Positions 15,561-24,279 are shown, counted from the first letter of the stretch. The stretch: 33,457 bases of DNA from Sporomusa silvacetica DSM 10669 (GCF_002257705.1 NZ_LSLK01000099.1:1-33457), one strand, 5' to 3'. Notes: generated by a model not told the origin, from the sequence alone. Numbers and translations are program-made.

Positions 15561-16682
15561 TACTTCATATCTTGATAAATTAATACTTGCGTTCTTATCT
15601 CGGTCTATTACAGCACCACAGCACTCACATCGAAATTCCCTTTCAGAAAGTGACAGTTTGGCTTTTACATGCCCACATACTGAACAGGTCTTTGATGATG
15701 GATACCATTTGTCGGCTTCTATAAATTCAGTACCTTGTCTCTCTGCTTTATACTGAATAAACCTGCTAAATTCGTAGAGTCCTTGTTGCTGTATAGCTTT
15801 GGATAAATGCTTATTTTTCATCATTCCACTGATATTCAAACTTTCCATAACTATCCTCGCTGGCTTGGTTTTCACTATTTCGGTAGTTACTTCATGCCTG
15901 TAGTTTGTTCTGATATTATCAAGACGTTTATGCAACTTTCTAATGTTAGTTTCAAGTTTTATAATGTTGCCTGTTTTAACGTAACGCTCTCCTTTCTTGT
16001 TTTTATCATATTTATTTGATACTTTGCGCTGCAACCTGCGCAATTTCTTTTCCAGTCTTTTAATTTTCTTACTTTTATTGATGTTTTTATATGGCTTCTC
16101 AATTTGGGAGCAAACCGCTAAATACTTGATACCAACGTCAATCCCAATACTTTCACCCGTCAAGTCAACAGACTCAGATTGTATTTCGATACCTACCGAT
16201 ACGTACCAGTGTACACCATCAAATGTTACTCTTGGATTAGTATATTTAGTATTCTCAGGTATCCTGTTTTTCTCAGAGAGCTTAATCCAACCTATCTTTT
16301 CAAGTCGCACCTTGCCATTTTTAAATTTTATCTTGTCTGTATCCTGATAGAATTTTGGCTGGCTTTTCTTTCTGCTTTTAAACTTGGGTTTTTCAGCTAA
16401 TCCTTTAAAAAACTTATAATACGCATCACAGGCATCTTTTATAGCTTGTTTTGTTATATTGTTGCTATAGGTATTAAGCCAATTTAATTCTCTTGTCTGT
16501 TTTAAAATAGTTAATTCTTTTCTTAAATCCCTGTCATTTATAAACTTACCGCCGTTTTTATAATTTTCTTCTTGCTTTGCAAGTGTCCAATTATATGCCC
16601 ATCGGGCTGTGCCAGCACTCTGAAATAATTTAGACATTTGCTTATTATTAGGTTCAAGCCTAACTTTCAGTGCCGTTATCAT
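15555..16682 (-). CDS. tnpB: TnpB, RNA-guided RuvC nuclease of the IS607 element
   Basis: This 375-residue TnpB/OrfB protein is the family from which Cas12 nucleases evolved. The RuvC catalytic residues are all present: D182 (GIDVGIKYLAV), E280 (RIVMESLNISGM) and D362 (DRDKNASINL). A four-cysteine zinc finger (C333-x2-C336, C352-x2-C355) lies between the last two. The N-terminal wedge region (RWAYNWTLAKQE) is typical. TnpB cuts the empty donor site with an omega-RNA guide and so helps keep the element in place. The start ATG at 16682 overlaps the tnpA end by 23 nt and uses CTGGAGG. It appears functional. Confidence 0.93.
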   Translation of the reverse strand: MITALKVRLEPNNKQMSKLFQSAGTARWAYNWTLAKQEENYKNGGKFINDRDLRKELTILKQTRELNWLNTYSNNITKQAIKDACDAYYKFFKGLAEKPKFKSRKKSQPKFYQDTDKIKFKNGKVRLEKIGWIKLSEKNRIPENTKYTNPRVTFDGVHWYVSVGIEIQSESVDLTGESIGIDVGIKYLAVCSQIEKPYKNINKSKKIKRLEKKLRRLQRKVSNKYDKNKKGERYVKTGNIIKLETNIRKLHKRLDNIRTNYRHEVTTEIVKTKPARIVMESLNISGMMKNKHLSKAIQQQGLYEFSRFIQYKAERQGTEFIEADKWYPSSKTCSVCGHVKAKLSLSEREFRCECCGAVIDRDKNASINLSRYEVS

Positions 16683-17286
16683 CCTCCAGCAACTCCTTTA
16701 TCATCTTCCTGGCTTTATTAGCTCTCCGGCCTTGTAACTTACAACTAAACAAAGTTACAATTTGGACTAAATCCTCAACCAATTCTTGTTCTTCGGTTTT
16801 TTCTGTATTATCTATGATTTCTATAGCTGTTCCGTATTTACTGCATAGGTTTTCTATAAGTTCATATCCAAATCTTAGTAACCTATCCTTATACAAAACA
16901 ACTATCTTTTCAACCTCGGAAGCAACTATCATATCAATTAACTGGTTTAGTCCTTTTTTGTTGTAGTTTATACCACTGCCTACATCTGTAACAACCTCAA
17001 ACGAATAGCCTTTAGCTATCATATATGATTTAACATTTTCTACTTGACGCTCAAGGTCATCCTTTTGTTTATTACTCGATACTCTGCAATATCCTACAAC
17101 TTTTCTTATGGCTGGAGTTTCGCCTTTAAGCCCTAAATAATATTGGAGTTGTTGTTGGGAGTAATACCTGTACCCACTTTTTCCTATATGACTGGGTTTT
17201 AGTTTACCAACCTTATCCCAATTTCTAAGGGTTTGTTGTGTTACGCTAATTAATTCCGCAAATTCACCGATTGAGTAATATTTCAT
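16660..17286 (-). CDS. tnpA: TnpA, IS607-family serine recombinase
   Basis: This small serine recombinase has an N-terminal MerR-like helix-turn-helix (SIGEFAELISVTQQTLRNWD), the reversed domain order characteristic of IS607. The catalytic domain follows, with the nucleophile S70 in VVGYCRVSS and the downstream LYKDRLLRFGYE block. I start it at the ATG at 17286 (208 residues), because AGAAGTG precedes it and the MerR-like domain begins there; the open frame extends to 17334. It catalyses excision and integration with little target preference. It lies about 90 nt downstream of rph on the same strand. Confidence 0.92.
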   Translation of the reverse strand: MKYYSIGEFAELISVTQQTLRNWDKVGKLKPSHIGKSGYRYYSQQQLQYYLGLKGETPAIRKVVGYCRVSSNKQKDDLERQVENVKSYMIAKGYSFEVVTDVGSGINYNKKGLNQLIDMIVASEVEKIVVLYKDRLLRFGYELIENLCSKYGTAIEIIDNTEKTEEQELVEDLVQIVTLFSCKLQGRRANKARKMIKELLEDDNGTES

Positions 17287-17373
17287 ATAAAACACTTCTA
17301 GAATTATTTTACCATAACTGTATAATAATTCCATAGTATTTTATATGCTTTCATAAACATTCGTTAACTGTTG

Positions 17374-18117
17374 TTATCCCTCCCGGCCTACTTTCCACGA
17401 CAACGGCCCCAGTGCTTCTTTTTGAATATCAAGTAAAACCTCAATACCTTGACTAGCAACTGCCAGCATCTCGTTTAGCTGCGCTTGGGAAAAGGTCCCT
17501 TTTTCTCCAGTTCCCTGCACTTCAACAAATTGCCCACTTCCGGTCATAACCAAGTTCATGTCAACAATGGCTGTGGAATCTTCGCTATAGCAAAGGTCGA
17601 GATACACTCCTGCAGGCAAGATGCCCACACTTATAGCAGCTAAAAAGTCTTTAACCGGAAACGGCTTTGGACTTTCGCCCCAAATACTGTTAATGGCGTC
17701 AACAAGTGCTACAAATGCCCCGGTTATGGCGGCAGTCCGAGTACCGCCATCGGCTTGCACAACATCGCAATCCAGCCATATCGTCTTTTCCCCCAAAGCC
17801 TTAAGGTCAATAACACTCCGTAAGGCCCGACCAATTAAGCGCTGAATTTCATGGGTACGGCCTGTCTGTTTCCCTCTGGCTGCTTCTCTGACATTGCGGC
17901 TTTGAGTAGAACGAGGCAGTAAGGAATACTCGGCGCTTACCCAGCCCTCGCCAGAACCCTTCAGAAATGGGGGCACTTTTTCTTCAATGGTAGCTGCACA
18001 GATAACCTTGGTATCACCGAATTCAACAAGTACAGAACCCTCAGCATATTTTAAATAATTACGAGTAATTTTTACTTTTCTCAATTCATTGGTTGCACGT
18101 CCGTCTGCTCTGGTCAT
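17374..18117 (-). CDS. rph: RNase PH
   Basis: RNase PH is a phosphate-dependent 3'-5' exoribonuclease that trims tRNA 3' ends and helps turn over structured RNA. The start is the ATG at 18117, behind AAGGAGGTC, giving 247 residues beginning MTRADGRATNELRKV; the open frame extends to 18189. Family blocks are visible: GSGEGWVSAEYSLLPRST, RGKQTGRTHEIQRLIGRALR (RNA- and phosphate-binding), WLDCDVVQADGGTRTAAITGA and VDMNLVMTGSGQFVEVQGTGE. Normally rdgB follows immediately in Firmicutes; here an IS607 element intervenes. The 3' end is intact. Confidence 0.95.
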   Translation of the reverse strand: MTRADGRATNELRKVKITRNYLKYAEGSVLVEFGDTKVICAATIEEKVPPFLKGSGEGWVSAEYSLLPRSTQSRNVREAARGKQTGRTHEIQRLIGRALRSVIDLKALGEKTIWLDCDVVQADGGTRTAAITGAFVALVDAINSIWGESPKPFPVKDFLAAISVGILPAGVYLDLCYSEDSTAIVDMNLVMTGSGQFVEVQGTGEKGTFSQAQLNEMLAVASQGIEVLLDIQKEALGPLSWKVGREG

Positions 18118-18143
18118 AATGACCTCCTTAATTATAGCTATTA

Positions 18144-19463
18144 TTAGACTTGTTCTAGTGTATCCTGCTCTTTGTCCTGGAGGATGCAATAGTCATAGTG
18201 ACCTTCTTGTTTCGCTTTATGTACCGTATCCAGGGCCTGACTCCGACAGGTCCTGCAACTATTTCTAGGAATAATGGCGGCAAATGCTGTTTTAACTCCA
18301 AACGGATGGCCCTCGGCCTCTGTCGCAACCGTCTGATAACCTCGGCAGTGAGGACAGATTCTTACTGTCTCATGCTGACGCTCTTGAATACCGCTATCAT
18401 CATAATAAATGCTGCGCCGCCGCTGCCAAAAGTCTCCGGCCTGAGCTACTGCCTCACGCCTGAGTTGGTCCCGCTGACGCCAAATGTCCTGCCAATTGGT
18501 AACTAATTGAGCAATATACCGGGTGTTAGCCGCTGATTGCCGCGGGCAGCGGGCAATGTCAGGCTCTACCACCCGGCTATAATCCAGACCGGCCATAGCC
18601 AGAATAATGCCAGTATTGACGTAGGGCAGCGCATCTTCAATTGAGTAACCACCTTCGAGTACAGCGATATCAGCGTTTAGTTTCTCAGCTAACCGTGCAT
18701 ACCCCTGCGCCGTAATAGCCATATTAGCAAGCGGATCACTATAATGATTATCCTGCCCGGCTGAGTTAATAATAATGTCTGGCTGAAAATCTTCCAGTAC
18801 AGGCAGGACAAGGTTATCCAGCACATAGTGAAGGCCATCATCTGTGGTGCCAGGTGGCAGCGGGATATTAATGGTTGAGCAGAGTGCACTTGGACTACCG
18901 AGCTCTGTTATGGCTCCCGTTCCGGGGTAGAGTGTCCGGCCGTCTTGATGAAAGGAGATAAACAAGGTGTCTGGATCATGATAAAAAATATCCTGCGTCC
19001 CATCCCCATGGTGAACATCAGTATCAACAATGGCGATACGGTTAAGTCCGTAATGCTGGCGCAAATACTCCACCATAATAGCTTCAATATTGATGGTGCA
19101 AAAGCCCCGTGTACCCTGCACCACCCGCATGGCGTGATGTCCGGGAGGACGTACCAGGGCAAATGCATTTGTTACTTCCCGGCGCATCACGGCTTCGGCC
19201 GCAGTTATAGCACCACCTGCTGACACGAGATGGGCGTCGGTAATGAGTGAAGCGATGTCTGGCACACCAATATGGACACGCTGCGCGTCCTGGATTTTTG
19301 CCAGCTTAGGGCGGTATTCCCTGATATTAGGTAGATCCAACAATCCTTCTTCGACAATCTGATCCCGCGTATAGAGCAAGCGTTCTTCCCGTTCCGGGTG
19401 TGACGGGGTAATCGCCCAGTCAAAAGCGGGAAAGAAAACTAATCCCAATGATTTATTGTTCAT
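18144..19463 (-). CDS. Histone deacetylase-superfamily amidohydrolase with C-terminal zinc ribbon
   Basis: This is a zinc amidohydrolase of the HDAC/AcuC/acetylpolyamine amidohydrolase superfamily. The catalytic histidine pair is H109-H110 (RPPGHHAM), the zinc ligands are D149, H151 and D238 (DTDVHHGDG, SAGQDNHY), and the transition-state tyrosine is Y273 (EGGYS). The start is the ATG at 19463, behind GGAGG, overlapping the preceding gene by 11 nt; this gives 439 residues. After the deacetylase domain (to about 300) there is an extra arm of about 140 residues. It ends in a cysteine motif C370-x2-C373...C403-x2-C406 that looks like a zinc ribbon. I do not know this combination with an assigned function. 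The substrate is unknown: acetylated polyamine, acetoin-related or protein. Confidence 0.85.
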   Translation of the reverse strand: MNNKSLGLVFFPAFDWAITPSHPEREERLLYTRDQIVEEGLLDLPNIREYRPKLAKIQDAQRVHIGVPDIASLITDAHLVSAGGAITAAEAVMRREVTNAFALVRPPGHHAMRVVQGTRGFCTINIEAIMVEYLRQHYGLNRIAIVDTDVHHGDGTQDIFYHDPDTLFISFHQDGRTLYPGTGAITELGSPSALCSTINIPLPPGTTDDGLHYVLDNLVLPVLEDFQPDIIINSAGQDNHYSDPLANMAITAQGYARLAEKLNADIAVLEGGYSIEDALPYVNTGIILAMAGLDYSRVVEPDIARCPRQSAANTRYIAQLVTNWQDIWRQRDQLRREAVAQAGDFWQRRRSIYYDDSGIQERQHETVRICPHCRGYQTVATEAEGHPFGVKTAFAAIIPRNSCRTCRSQALDTVHKAKQEGHYDYCILQDKEQDTLEQV

Positions 19464-21132
19464 TTCCTGCCTCCCCCACCTGCACCGGCATGAGCACACC
19501 TGGTTTTAACTGCAGCTTGCAAGTCATGATTTTTCCAATAGTGTTAAAGCCGCGAATGACATTAAATTCCTCTTCATACACTCGTTCACTTACCTGTGTA
19601 GCTTCGACTATACCGCCTGCGGCCGCGCGCTGCGCGAGATGGGCTTCTGCCGCTGTCCAGGCAGCTGCCAAATTAAACTTGCGTTTGTCCACCAGTTGCT
19701 TGATGCCTAGCTCTGGCACCGTATAATAGCCCTCGGCACTGTCTGCTCTGAGTGTAATCTCTGTCGTCGGCCGGGCTGAGGCCGCGCCGATAGCATTTGC
19801 CACCATATGACCGGGTGGTACTTGCCAGGGGATACTAAGCTGCTCTGCAACCAGGGGTGCCAGACCCATCGCCGCGCCGCCGACTCCAATAAGCAGTTCC
19901 GGGGTAAATGCCTCACCATGAACAATATCTTCCACTTTATACACAGGTCTTGCGGCCTGTTCACTCAGCATAGTGCGTATCGCCTGACACACCGTGTTGA
20001 CCGCCACCCGTAAGGTCTCCCAAGCAGCATCTTCAGGAGTTTGGTTACTAGCAGCCACGCTAGCCATGGCCTGTCTGGCCAGCGCCTCGTCACCGTAATC
20101 AATCAGCCCGGCAACCCGCAGTGCATCAGTTACAGCAGGTTCTGCGCCACCGCTGGCCATAGCAGGGCCGCGGCGCATAGGACCGACCAGCAAGCCAGTG
20201 TCTTGACGACGGACATAACTATCGCCGCCAATCCCCACTGAGCATAGCCAGAACGAGCGTACTGCCGTAGGATAATTGTTGACACTGGCGCCGCCCGGAG
20301 CTAATAGTGGCACGCCATTTTGCCACAAAGCAATATCGGTACTTGTACCGCCAATATCTAATGAAATGGCCGATTCCTCCGGATTAGCCAGCGCCATAAT
20401 GCCTAACACGCTGGCTGCCGGTCCGGTAAAGATGGTTTCTACCGGCCTATTTTGGGCTGCCGGCAGCGGCAAGGTGCCGCCATCGGCTTTTAAAATATAA
20501 ACAGGAGCAGCAATCCCGCGTTCCACAATGGCTGTTTCGATGGCTGCTGCAAAGTTAGTAAAAATGCGCCATACTGCCGAGTTATAATAGGCCGAATTGA
20601 TCCGCCGGAGGTAGTTTAGTGAACCAGATAACTCCGCTCCTGAGGTTAGCTGGGCAGGTTTTAGGTATTCCTGAACCCAACTGGCTACCTGCTGCTCCTG
20701 CGCCGGATTGCGTACTGCAAACTTGCCCACAACGGCCGCGACTTGCCTGCCACCAAGCTCGTGGCAGACGGTAATTACTTCTTGCTTGACAAGTGCAGCT
20801 TGTTCCCGACCCCGGTGGTCGGTATAGCCTGACAAGAAATGTGGCTGTCCTGGTGTCAGCCCCTCCAGATTAAGCCCCGGACCTGGCAGCAGCAACAAAG
20901 CTACTTGGTCGATTTTCCCTTCTATCAGGGCATTAGTCACAATGGTTGTTGACAAAGCCACCCGCCGAATAGCAACTCTATCGATATTGGTAAGCACCTT
21001 GTCAATAACCGTTATAATCCCCTCTAACAATTCGCCATGTGTCGTTGGCGTCTTGGCAGATGCCAAAACATGACCATCCTGAATAACTACAGCATCAGTA
21101 AATGTCCCGCCCACATCAATTCCCAGCAGCAT
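19453..21132 (-). CDS. Hydantoinase/oxoprolinase-family protein (short form)
   Basis: This is an ASKHA-fold protein related to N-methylhydantoinase A and 5-oxoprolinase. Two phosphate-binding glycine motifs are clear: GIDVGGTFTDAVV at the N-terminus and LDIGGTSTDIALW in the middle, along with the HyuA-type ALSTTIVTNALIEG strand. I start it at the ATG at 21132 (559 residues), behind GGAGG. Standard HyuA proteins are about 650-700 residues and come with a HyuB subunit. This one is shorter and has no HyuB neighbour. It lies 31 nt after a dehydratase activase and overlaps the HDAC-like gene, so it probably acts in the same pathway. It likely uses ATP to activate a carboxyl or amide group; the substrate is not predictable. 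Confidence 0.82.
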   Translation of the reverse strand: MLLGIDVGGTFTDAVVIQDGHVLASAKTPTTHGELLEGIITVIDKVLTNIDRVAIRRVALSTTIVTNALIEGKIDQVALLLLPGPGLNLEGLTPGQPHFLSGYTDHRGREQAALVKQEVITVCHELGGRQVAAVVGKFAVRNPAQEQQVASWVQEYLKPAQLTSGAELSGSLNYLRRINSAYYNSAVWRIFTNFAAAIETAIVERGIAAPVYILKADGGTLPLPAAQNRPVETIFTGPAASVLGIMALANPEESAISLDIGGTSTDIALWQNGVPLLAPGGASVNNYPTAVRSFWLCSVGIGGDSYVRRQDTGLLVGPMRRGPAMASGGAEPAVTDALRVAGLIDYGDEALARQAMASVAASNQTPEDAAWETLRVAVNTVCQAIRTMLSEQAARPVYKVEDIVHGEAFTPELLIGVGGAAMGLAPLVAEQLSIPWQVPPGHMVANAIGAASARPTTEITLRADSAEGYYTVPELGIKQLVDKRKFNLAAAWTAAEAHLAQRAAAGGIVEATQVSERVYEEEFNVIRGFNTIGKIMTCKLQLKPGVLMPVQVGEAGNEQ

Positions 21133-21163
21133 AATTCTTCGCCTCCATACCATTTGGGATCAG

Positions 21164-21922
21164 CTATTTGCCAGTGTATACAGCGCAGCCGATGGCGCCG
21201 TTAAGTTGGGGATGTTCAGGCACAATAACCTCTGTGTCCATTTCCCGGGTAATAAATTCCTTGATAGCTCCACCAAGGGCAACACCGCCTGTAAAAACAA
21301 GTTTATCGCTCCTCAGTGCCACTAGCATGGGTTTTATCCGTTTATAAATGGTATAGTTTACTCCGGCTGCCAACGCAGCGGTGCTATAGCCCTCTACAAT
21401 CCGCCCAATCAGTTCTGATTCGCCAAAGATGGCACAGGTAGCGCTAAGTTCCACCGGATTAGTGCTATAGCCAGCCAACTCCTCCAAACTGATATCAAGT
21501 ACCCCCGCCATATTCTCCAAATAACGTCCAGTACTTGCAGCGCATTTGTCATTAGTCTGAAAGTCTACCATTCGCCCTTTGCGGACTTTGATTACCTTAC
21601 TATCCTGACCGCCTAAATCCAGCAAAGTAAAATCAGTTAACCCAGTCTGCGCTATCGCGCCCAGCATGTGGGCCTTTAGCTCAGGAATTATGGTTGCACC
21701 GACAATATCGATCGTATTGCGTCCATAACCGGTGGCGGTAAGGTGAGTAACATCAGAATATCCGATAGCAGCAAAATCGACTACCAGCCCCGAATCAGTC
21801 CGCTGGCCATAATCGCGATAAAATTTGGCTGTTTCGTAGATGCTTGCTGTCTTAAGCTGTTTTGCGTCATCCATCATGACGATCTTAACACTACGACTGC
21901 CCAAATCTATGCCACAGCGCAT
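21164..21922 (-). CDS. 2-hydroxyacyl-CoA dehydratase activase (BadF/HgdC family)
   Basis: This 252-residue ATPase of the HgdC/BcrA type is an archerase that drives a low-potential electron into a dehydratase or reductase. It has the ASKHA phosphate loops (CGIDLGSRSVKIVMMD, LLDLGGQDSKVIKV). Two cysteines (C127 in NDKCAASTGRYLE, C163 in LSATCAIFGESE) would bridge one [4Fe-4S] cluster at the dimer interface. The start ATG at 21922 has GGAGG 6 nt upstream; an ATG two codons earlier would overlap it. It follows the dehydratase-like gene by 15 nt, so the pair is one functional unit. Confidence 0.92.
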   Translation of the reverse strand: MRCGIDLGSRSVKIVMMDDAKQLKTASIYETAKFYRDYGQRTDSGLVVDFAAIGYSDVTHLTATGYGRNTIDIVGATIIPELKAHMLGAIAQTGLTDFTLLDLGGQDSKVIKVRKGRMVDFQTNDKCAASTGRYLENMAGVLDISLEELAGYSTNPVELSATCAIFGESELIGRIVEGYSTAALAAGVNYTIYKRIKPMLVALRSDKLVFTGGVALGGAIKEFITREMDTEVIVPEHPQLNGAIGCAVYTGK

Positions 21923-21937
21923 AGTCATCCTCCTATC

Positions 21938-22933
21938 TTAACGCAACATTTCCAAAAAGCTTTCCATCCGCAGTCTGGTTCTGGCATCTATTTTCCCAGG
22001 CTTGTCGCCTTCAATTGTCAAAATAGGTATAGTGAGTTTTTTCCGAAAAATAATGTCCTCAATTTGACGAAAACAAAAACTCTGTACATAGTGAACCAGA
22101 CCATCCAGATTACGCCGTTCAATTTCAATCTCAATATCATTAATCCGGCCAAACACACCATAGGGATACGTATACAGGCGATATTGCTCAACAATATCAT
22201 CTGTGGCAAATGGCATAGCAAACTGCCGCTGCACCTCGTTATATACTATTCTTGCTCCCAGCGTTTCTAAATAAGGGTATAAATCAGTAAAAATAGGCGG
22301 CACACCGATAAAGCCCAATCTCAGGTCGTCGGTATACTCTGAAGCATTGTCTGTTTGTTGTAAAAAACCATCGACATCGCTGACAAAAGTCTCCGTATCA
22401 CTATTAAAATCGCTGCAGCTTACCTGATACAAATGGTTGTGCAAACCGCTCACCGTATTTTCCTGCCAAGTACGTCTATCAATCTCTGCTACGTTAAGAC
22501 GCAGTTTGTCCAACTGGCGCTTAACGCCATAAACCGCCTCCCAGTTTGTCCCTAATGTGGCCATCAGTTTTTCCATTTGCAGTTTCAATAGATCGTAGTC
22601 GCGGTCAAAAGGATAAGCAAATGGAATGGTTTCAATGCCAGCCAATTGGTAAGTCTCCATAAGGGCATGGGTATTACTGCAATCGCCTTGGGTAACAGCA
22701 ATAACTTTATCAATACCGCCAAAACTGGCGTTAAATTCCTTATTTACCATCACTGCATATAATCCCTTTATCCAGCCACAAATATTCCGGGGATATCCAG
22801 CCTCCTCGGCTGTTTCCACCATGCGACTGGCTGCAGGGCTGGTAATAAATATATTGTTAAGGTCAACAGGAATATGTCCTGCTGCCAAGATAATCTCAAC
22901 CGGCACAGTAGTCGTTATGCCGATGCGGGCCAT
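21938..22933 (-). CDS. Single-subunit 2-hydroxyacyl-CoA dehydratase-like protein (HgdB/BcrB family)
   Basis: This 331-residue protein belongs to the HgdB/BcrC superfamily of iron-sulfur enzymes activated by HgdC-type ATPases. Likely cluster cysteines are C52 (NICGWIKG), C85 (TQGDCSNTHA) and C287 (VQSFCFRQ), in the same three-segment arrangement as known dehydratase subunits; a fourth cysteine, C173, is outside these blocks. Classical enzymes need two such subunits, but only one is present here, so it may be a homodimer. No CoA-ligase or CoA-transferase sits directly beside it. The ATG at 22933 follows GGGAGGCGG. The substrate is unknown. Confidence 0.82.
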   Translation of the reverse strand: MARIGITTTVPVEIILAAGHIPVDLNNIFITSPAASRMVETAEEAGYPRNICGWIKGLYAVMVNKEFNASFGGIDKVIAVTQGDCSNTHALMETYQLAGIETIPFAYPFDRDYDLLKLQMEKLMATLGTNWEAVYGVKRQLDKLRLNVAEIDRRTWQENTVSGLHNHLYQVSCSDFNSDTETFVSDVDGFLQQTDNASEYTDDLRLGFIGVPPIFTDLYPYLETLGARIVYNEVQRQFAMPFATDDIVEQYRLYTYPYGVFGRINDIEIEIERRNLDGLVHYVQSFCFRQIEDIIFRKKLTIPILTIEGDKPGKIDARTRLRMESFLEMLR

Positions 22934-22956
22934 AGTAATCCGCCTCCCAGATATTT

Positions 22957-22989
22957 AAAACAGAGGATAGTAAGTCTACCCTCTGTTTT
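22957..22989 (-). terminator. Hairpin terminator after the CofE-like gene
   Basis: AAAACAGAGG (22957-22966) pairs with CCTCTGTTTT (22980-22989), with an inner TAG/CTA extension. The minus-strand side ends in TTTTAAAT; the plus-strand side has six Ts. It separates the CofE-like transcript from the dehydratase gene, 24 nt further on, so read-through or an internal promoter is needed there. Confidence 0.75.
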
Positions 22990-23022
22990 TTGTCATGCTT
23001 TCTATTAGAAAAAAATTTCAAG

Positions 23023-23694
23023 TTATTGTCCGACCGTTTTTTGTACAACTAAGCCGTAGTTTTTAATAATAACGATCGGCGTTTTTTGACTAGCATTCCC
23101 AAAGGGGTTATTGATAAGGATTTGTGCAATCTCCTTCGGCACTAATCCTTGGGTCGCTCCCAATACTGCCGCCCGCTTCAGGTCATTGACATCAGCAACG
23201 ACAGCCCCATAACAGCCCAAACGCTGTTTTATGGCTTCCGCCACCCCATTGGGGTCAGCCGGTCCATATACCAGACACTTGTCAAAAGGAGGCATCGTAC
23301 CAGTAACATCGTCAATCAAAGCCGTTTGTCCACCTGCCAATTCATAGAACAGGCCCCTTCGCCCCACCAATTTACCTAAAAAACCGACAAACAAAGCCCA
23401 TGTTATCCGCCAACTGCCTTCCGCATTCATGGCCGTCTGCATACCATAGGCACTTGCCAGGCTGCCCTCTTTCGCGATAAACCGGCAAAGTACCCGGGCC
23501 AGAAGTGACGGATGCAATTCTTCCGGCCGGACAAAGCGTCCCTGGGTAATAGCTACAACACTTTCAGCTACCGATACCACATCATGCGGACCAATATCCT
23601 CTTTGGCATATTTCTCAATCACATCAACAATATTATCTTTATCAGTAAGTATACGAGTAGGTACTGGTTTTAGTTCTAACGCCTGCTCAGTCAT
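23023..23694 (-). CDS. CofE-like (F420-0:gamma-glutamyl ligase family) protein
   Basis: This 223-residue protein resembles the F420-0:L-glutamate ligase (CofE) fold: LKPVPTRILTDKDNIVDVIEKYAKEDIGPHDVVSVAESVVAITQG carries the family's N-terminal segments, including the SVAESVVAITQGR strand with the conserved Glu. Later blocks are DDVTGTMPPFDKCLVYGPADPNG and ADVNDLKRAAVLG. CofE adds gamma-linked glutamates to coenzyme F420, but I see no other F420 genes and most Firmicutes lack F420. The real substrate is probably another acid. The ATG at 23694 has GGAGG. It is the second gene of a pair with the membrane protein 12 nt upstream and ends at a terminator. Confidence 0.75.
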   Translation of the reverse strand: MTEQALELKPVPTRILTDKDNIVDVIEKYAKEDIGPHDVVSVAESVVAITQGRFVRPEELHPSLLARVLCRFIAKEGSLASAYGMQTAMNAEGSWRITWALFVGFLGKLVGRRGLFYELAGGQTALIDDVTGTMPPFDKCLVYGPADPNGVAEAIKQRLGCYGAVVADVNDLKRAAVLGATQGLVPKEIAQILINNPFGNASQKTPIVIIKNYGLVVQKTVGQ

Positions 23695-23706
23695 ATCTGT
23701 TTCCTC

Positions 23707-24279
23707 CTATCTAGCTGCAGCCTCTTCACTAGCAGCAAGTGCCTTATGTATTTCATCAGCTGTCATAACCAAGCGCTCTTTAGCAATATACCAGAGACTA
23801 CGAGCGACTACCTGATATACAATATCAATCGGCATATCCACCATGTCTTTGAGCACGACCTTAATGTCTCCTGACTTGGCAGTAAATTTTACTGTTAAAA
23901 TAATCGACCCACCAGTAGTCACGGGAACAATATAGGCCTCCCAATAACCATCATTCCGGTTGGCACGGTCAAGCGTCAAACGTGTATCGGTATCCACAGC
24001 ATCAAACTGTTCGCAAGGCAAAAAGTGACGGGGAAAAACATCCATCAGCGTGCCATCTTGTGAGCCATTGTTAATAAATGGCACAGTGGCTGAAAAGGTT
24101 GCTGTCTCTTTGGTTATTCCTGTAAGCGTAAAATCAGTCCGTTGGTCAATAATAAACTTAAAATTGGCATCTCCCTGCTTGGCAATGTACAGCCACACGC
24201 CAACAGCTGCCCCTAGCACAACAATAAGTAAAACAATTAAAAATCCCACACCATAGCCTCCGTATCCGGGTATCGGCAA
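23707..24279 (-). CDS. Membrane-anchored protein of unknown function
   Basis: I do not recognise a family. The 190-residue sequence has one N-terminal hydrophobic helix (about residues 12-33, VGFLIVLLIVVLGAAVGVWLYI). An outside-facing, beta-rich domain follows, in which strands alternate with polar loops (DFTLTGITKETATFSATVPFINNGSQDG), a little like LEA14/WHy-type domains. A short alpha-helical tail rich in Ala and Glu ends it. The frame opens at a TTG at 24279 behind AGGG. A GTG at 24249 has GGAGG 7 nt upstream and would start right before the membrane helix, so it is a credible alternative. It is co-transcribed with the CofE-like gene. Confidence 0.7.
   Translation of the reverse strand: MPIPGYGGYGVGFLIVLLIVVLGAAVGVWLYIAKQGDANFKFIIDQRTDFTLTGITKETATFSATVPFINNGSQDGTLMDVFPRHFLPCEQFDAVDTDTRLTLDRANRNDGYWEAYIVPVTTGGSIILTVKFTAKSGDIKVVLKDMVDMPIDIVYQVVARSLWYIAKERLVMTADEIHKALAASEEAAAR

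Larger units (their letters stand above)
15398..17340 (-). mobile_element. IS607-family insertion sequence between rph and rdgB
   Basis: The element carries tnpA (serine recombinase) overlapping tnpB (RNA-guided nuclease), the IS607 layout. It separates rph (stop at 17374) from rdgB (start near 15397). Exact ends cannot be fixed: IS607 elements have no terminal inverted repeats and recombine at a short GG-containing core. TATGG occurs near both ends on the minus strand (about 17325 and 15410) and is a candidate crossover. The boundaries given are approximate. Both genes appear intact. Confidence 0.8.
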
